Below, in pieces: positions 7,146-9,480 of a stretch of 9,480 nt of DNA. Each line of letters begins with the position of its first letter. Position 1 is the stretch's first letter. The position numbers and the translations under genes are program-made. This DNA comes from an uncultured Clostridia bacterium (GTDB lineage Bacteria; Bacillota; Clostridia; Christensenellales; CASEPJ01): contig CASEPJ010000096.1 in assembly GCA_949289715.1 (NCBI GenBank), forward strand, positions 1-9,480, in the 5' to 3' direction. The notes under the pieces are model-generated. The model made no database searches and was not told the origin of the DNA. It was given only the letters and a program-made list of their open reading frames with translations.

Positions 7146-8534
7146 TTATTTTTTTATTGCCGGTCTGTTGGAAATTTTCTTATCTTCTATTTCAGGGGTT
7201 CCTGAAAGTATGGTAGTTTCAACATTATATTTTTTATTTAATATAAAATTAATGATAATAGTGGAAACCGAAGTAAACAGAGAATTTATAACCATATATA
7301 AACCGAATGCCGAGCTGTAAAAAAATACGAATACCGCACTTATCAACGGTAAAATTATAGACATTACTTTCATCGAAGGCATTTCCGTAGGTGCTTGTGC
7401 CGACGTAAGCTGAATTAATTTTTGCGCCCCGAACGATACGAGAAATGCCAAAATTACCAAAATATATAATCCGTTCCAACCGGTTTTACCTATTATTTTA
7501 TAGCCGAGATTGGCTTCTTTAACCCCTGCCATAACGGTATTATATTCGTTTACGTCAACGGTGGGTCTTTTTGCGTTGGACATGGTGGAATTATATTTTT
7601 CCGCCGTCATAACCACGGCAGAATGAGTATCGCTAACCCAAATATTATGAATCCATAAAAATTTTGAATTGTTGTTTTCGAATGTTTTTAACGCCACATT
7701 CTTTCTTGCCTGCAATATAACTGCGTCGATTTCGTTTTTAACCTGCTGTTTTATTTCGTTGGTATAAGAAGTTTTTGCTTCTGTTGCTATCGTAACGGCT
7801 TCTTCTTCGGTTTTTCCCGAACTTATCGCTTCATTATATACCTCATCGTATTTTTGCTGCGCAATCTGCTGAAATTCGGTACCGTTTATATAATTTTCGG
7901 CAAATTTTTCTTTAAATGAGGCAAAATCCGCTTTTGCTTCCAACGCCGTTTCTTCAACGGACAACCCTTTTAACGATGCTAATTTGGTTTCGTCCGAATC
8001 GTCTTTTTGAAGCTCGGTTTTAATAAGATTATAAACATCTTCAGAAAATTCCGCTTTTATCGATTGATAATTAATTATATTATCGTTTGTTTCCTCAGAA
8101 AAATCACTATAATATGCCGTTCTTACATTAACATAAGATAATTCGGTTTTATAAGCCACAACAGCGTTGAAACCGGTAAACGCTATAATTACCACAATTA
8201 AAGGCAATAACATAAATAAACAACCGGCGGCAGGATTATAACCCGCTTTTTTATATAATTCCTGTTGTTTTGCCATTAATAATTGTTTATCTCTGCCGTA
8301 TTGGCGTTCGAGTTTTTCCAATGCCGGTTTTAGTGCCATTAATTTTATTTGCTGTTTTTTCGATTTTACTTTTTGAATTATGTCGGGTGCCAGCAATAAA
8401 AGTTTAAGCATTAAAGTAAAAATTACAATTACCCAACCGTAATTTGAAATGAATGAACCTAACCAAAGTAATATTTTAGCAACGAAATGGGTAGGAACTT
8501 CAACTTCCAAAATATATGAACTTATAAAAGCCAT
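7146..8534 (-). CDS. yidC: Membrane protein insertase YidC/Oxa1 family with large extracellular insertions
   Basis: YidC inserts and folds membrane proteins, alone or with SecYEG. This 462-residue protein keeps the five-TM core: TM1 about 31-50 (NYGWVIVIFT), a cytoplasmic hairpin loop 51-104 with ALKPALEKL and YKKAGYNPAAGCL, TM2 105-127, TM3 352-370, TM4 389-406 and TM5 409-431 (GLYMVINSLF). Bacillota homologues are usually 220-290 residues. The excess lies in a hydrophilic, probably helical segment at about 128-290, between TM2 and the FLWIHNIW motif, and in a second insert of about 50 residues before TM3. Both should be outside the membrane. Lys44 occupies the position of the conserved groove Arg. 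There is no lipobox or clear signal peptide. The start at 8534 has AAAGGAGA 6 bases upstream, inside yidD, and overlaps the yidD end by 13 bases, suggesting translational coupling. jag follows. Confidence 0.95.
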   Translation of the reverse strand: MAFISSYILEVEVPTHFVAKILLWLGSFISNYGWVIVIFTLMLKLLLLAPDIIQKVKSKKQQIKLMALKPALEKLERQYGRDKQLLMAKQQELYKKAGYNPAAGCLFMLLPLIVVIIAFTGFNAVVAYKTELSYVNVRTAYYSDFSEETNDNIINYQSIKAEFSEDVYNLIKTELQKDDSDETKLASLKGLSVEETALEAKADFASFKEKFAENYINGTEFQQIAQQKYDEVYNEAISSGKTEEEAVTIATEAKTSYTNEIKQQVKNEIDAVILQARKNVALKTFENNNSKFLWIHNIWVSDTHSAVVMTAEKYNSTMSNAKRPTVDVNEYNTVMAGVKEANLGYKIIGKTGWNGLYILVILAFLVSFGAQKLIQLTSAQAPTEMPSMKVMSIILPLISAVFVFFYSSAFGLYMVINSLFTSVSTIIINFILNKKYNVETTILSGTPEIEDKKISNRPAIKK

Positions 8535-8764
8535 TTAACGTCTCCTTTTAGATTTTCGGGTACGGGATCGTTTCCTCCTTTAAAAAAAGGATTACATCTA
8601 AGTATTCTTTTAAATCCCAAAAAACAACCTTTTAGTGCTCCGTGTTTTCTAATTGCTTCTATAGTGTACTGTGAACACGTAGGATTATAAATGCAGCATC
8701 TTCTGTGAAGAGGCGAAATATATTTTTGATAAAATTTTATAAGCAGAATACATATTTTTTTCAT
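8522..8764 (-). CDS. yidD: Membrane protein insertion efficiency factor YidD
   Basis: YidD is a small inner-face membrane-associated protein that in E. coli helps YidC-dependent insertion. This 80-residue product has the full family signature. The N-terminal amphipathic helix MKKICILLIKFYQKYISP leads to CIYNPTCSQYTIEAI (C24, C30), then the HGALKG turn, RILRCNPFFKGG (C57) and DPVP. Length is normal. The last 13 bases overlap the start of yidC. Oddly, no Shine-Dalgarno sequence is visible: TTATTATAAAAT directly precedes the ATG. A terminator-like hairpin separates it from rnpA. The start matches family N-termini, so I keep it. Confidence 0.95.
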   Translation of the reverse strand: MKKICILLIKFYQKYISPLHRRCCIYNPTCSQYTIEAIRKHGALKGCFLGFKRILRCNPFFKGGNDPVPENLKGDVKWLL

Positions 8765-8789
8765 ATTTTATAATAATCGTATAAATCAC

Positions 8790-8815
8790 AAAAAATACGC
8801 TATTAGGCGTATTTT
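8790..8815 (-). terminator. Terminator-like hairpin between rnpA and yidD
   Basis: On the minus strand AAAATACGC (8815-8807) pairs perfectly with GCGTATTTT (8800-8792) around a 6-base loop. The T run of the 3' arm extends to six residues in all before TGTG. It starts 9 bases after the rnpA stop. The stem is AT-rich, so partial termination is more likely than complete. Confidence 0.65.
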
Positions 8816-8823
8816 ATGCAAAA

Positions 8824-9162
8824 TTACATATTCAGTAATTTTTCTCTTTTTAATACGTATATTAAAGACTGTGTAATTTCCGTTAAAGATTTGTCTATAA
8901 TCGCATTTCTTGCAATTATAATATAATTATAACCGGGATTTACCGATTGTATAATGCTTCTCATTCCTTCTTTCAACAATCGTCTTATTCGGTTTCTTGT
9001 TACGCTTTTTCCTATTTTTTTACTTACCGAAAAACCCACTTTCAATTTTCCCGTTCTGTTGGGAACATAAATAATTATTAAAAGTTTACAGGCAGTCGAA
9101 ATTCCCTTTTTATATATATAATTATATTCTTTATTTTTTCTTAACCTAAATTGCTTCTGCAT
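8824..9162 (-). CDS. rnpA: Ribonuclease P protein component
   Basis: RnpA is the protein subunit of RNase P; with the rnpB RNA (not in this window) it removes the 5' leader of pre-tRNAs. The 112-residue basic protein has normal length. It opens with FRLRKNKEYNYIYKKG (residues 5-20), the conserved substrate-binding cleft region. It then has KVGFSVSKKIGKSVTRNRIRR, whose RNR box is at 56-58 with flanking basic residues to 61, and PGYNYIIIAR (76-85). The start lies 16 bases after rpmH stop in the usual rpmH-rnpA pair. The site before the ATG is weak (AAAGA, 6 bases away), consistent with some translational coupling to rpmH. Confidence 0.97.
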   Translation of the reverse strand: MQKQFRLRKNKEYNYIYKKGISTACKLLIIIYVPNRTGKLKVGFSVSKKIGKSVTRNRIRRLLKEGMRSIIQSVNPGYNYIIIARNAIIDKSLTEITQSLIYVLKREKLLNM

Positions 9163-9178
9163 TAAAAATCTTTTTTTA

Positions 9179-9313
9179 TTAAGCTGTTAAATTTTTTCTG
9201 CCTTTTCTTCTTCTTCTGGCAATTACGTTTCTTCCACTTTTAGAAGCCATTCTTTTTCTGAAGCCGTGCACCTTGCTTCTCTGTCTTTTTTTAGGTTGAT
9301 ATGTCCTTTTCAT
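9179..9313 (-). CDS. rpmH: 50S ribosomal protein L34
   Basis: This 44-residue, very basic protein is the bacterial large-subunit protein L34. The translation starts MKRTYQPKKRQRSKVHGF and continues through RKRMAS, SGRNVIARRRRKGR and a short NLTA end, which matches the family over its whole length. AAAGGAG lies 9 bases upstream of the ATG and a perfect sigma-A promoter just before it. It is the first gene of the rpmH-rnpA-yidD-yidC-jag series. In many bacteria it lies directly beside dnaA, which would be expected to the right of this window. Confidence 0.98.
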   Translation of the reverse strand: MKRTYQPKKRQRSKVHGFRKRMASKSGRNVIARRRRKGRKNLTA

Positions 9314-9351
9314 TATATAGTGCTCCTTTTATTCTTTTTTTCTGCCTTAAC

Positions 9352-9380
9352 ATTATAATTAAACTTTGCCAATATGTCAA
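9352..9380 (-). promoter_or_regulatory. Perfect consensus sigma-A promoter of rpmH
   Basis: On the minus strand TTGACA (9380-9375) and TATAAT (9357-9352) are spaced by exactly 17 bases. Transcription should start near 9345, leaving a leader of about 31 bases that includes the AAAGGAG site. A strong constitutive promoter fits a ribosomal protein gene leading the cluster. Confidence 0.9.
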
Positions 9381-9480
9381 CTTAAAATTGCCATAAGTCT
9401 TTATTTATTAATTAAAATAATAATGGATTCTCATATTTTTTAATAAATTATTAAAAATTCCCCTTTCATTAAAATTTTAA

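Noticed and set aside
9381..9480. Possible oriC next to rpmH
   Set aside because: The stretch is AT-rich, but no DnaA box (TTATNCACA or complement) is visible, and dnaA is not in the window.

Overview
This window is from an AT-rich, low-GC Gram-positive chromosome, most likely Bacillota and probably an uncultured Clostridia lineage. The grounds are very AT-rich intergenic DNA, strong AGGAGG-type ribosome binding sites, two perfect sigma-A promoters (TTGACA-N17-TATAAT), the clostridial 'EACEY' version of MurC, and the conserved order rpmH-rnpA-yidD-yidC-jag-mnmE-mnmG. Placement below class level cannot be supported from this sequence.

Right to left on the minus strand lies the classic cluster that usually sits next to oriC/dnaA: rpmH (ribosomal protein L34, 9179-9313), rnpA (RNase P protein), yidD and yidC (membrane protein insertion), jag/khpB (RNA-binding protein), then mnmE and mnmG, whose products together make the cmnm5U34 tRNA wobble modification. 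A consensus promoter precedes rpmH. yidD overlaps yidC by 13 bases, and the yidC ribosome binding site lies inside yidD. Terminator-like hairpins sit between rnpA and yidD and between jag and mnmE, so the cluster is probably several transcription units or one attenuated unit. dnaA and oriC would be expected to the right of base 9480; no DnaA boxes are visible inside the window.

After mnmG the usual rsmG/noc/parA/parB genes are absent. Instead there are about 540 bases of AT-rich DNA without a gene, a small predicted lipoprotein gene (minus strand, 1462-1893) with its own perfect consensus promoter, a strong bidirectional terminator, and the 3' part of murC (plus strand, entering from the left edge), which converges on the lipoprotein gene.

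Most of the window is conserved housekeeping DNA, and I see no defence system, mobile element, CRISPR array or tRNA. The points worth a second look are a YidC with about 160 extra extracellular residues between TM2 and TM3 and Lys in place of the conserved hydrophilic-groove Arg, an 18-base tandem copy of the mnmE 3' end just past its stop codon, the separate lipoprotein unit, and the unusual leader of yidD.
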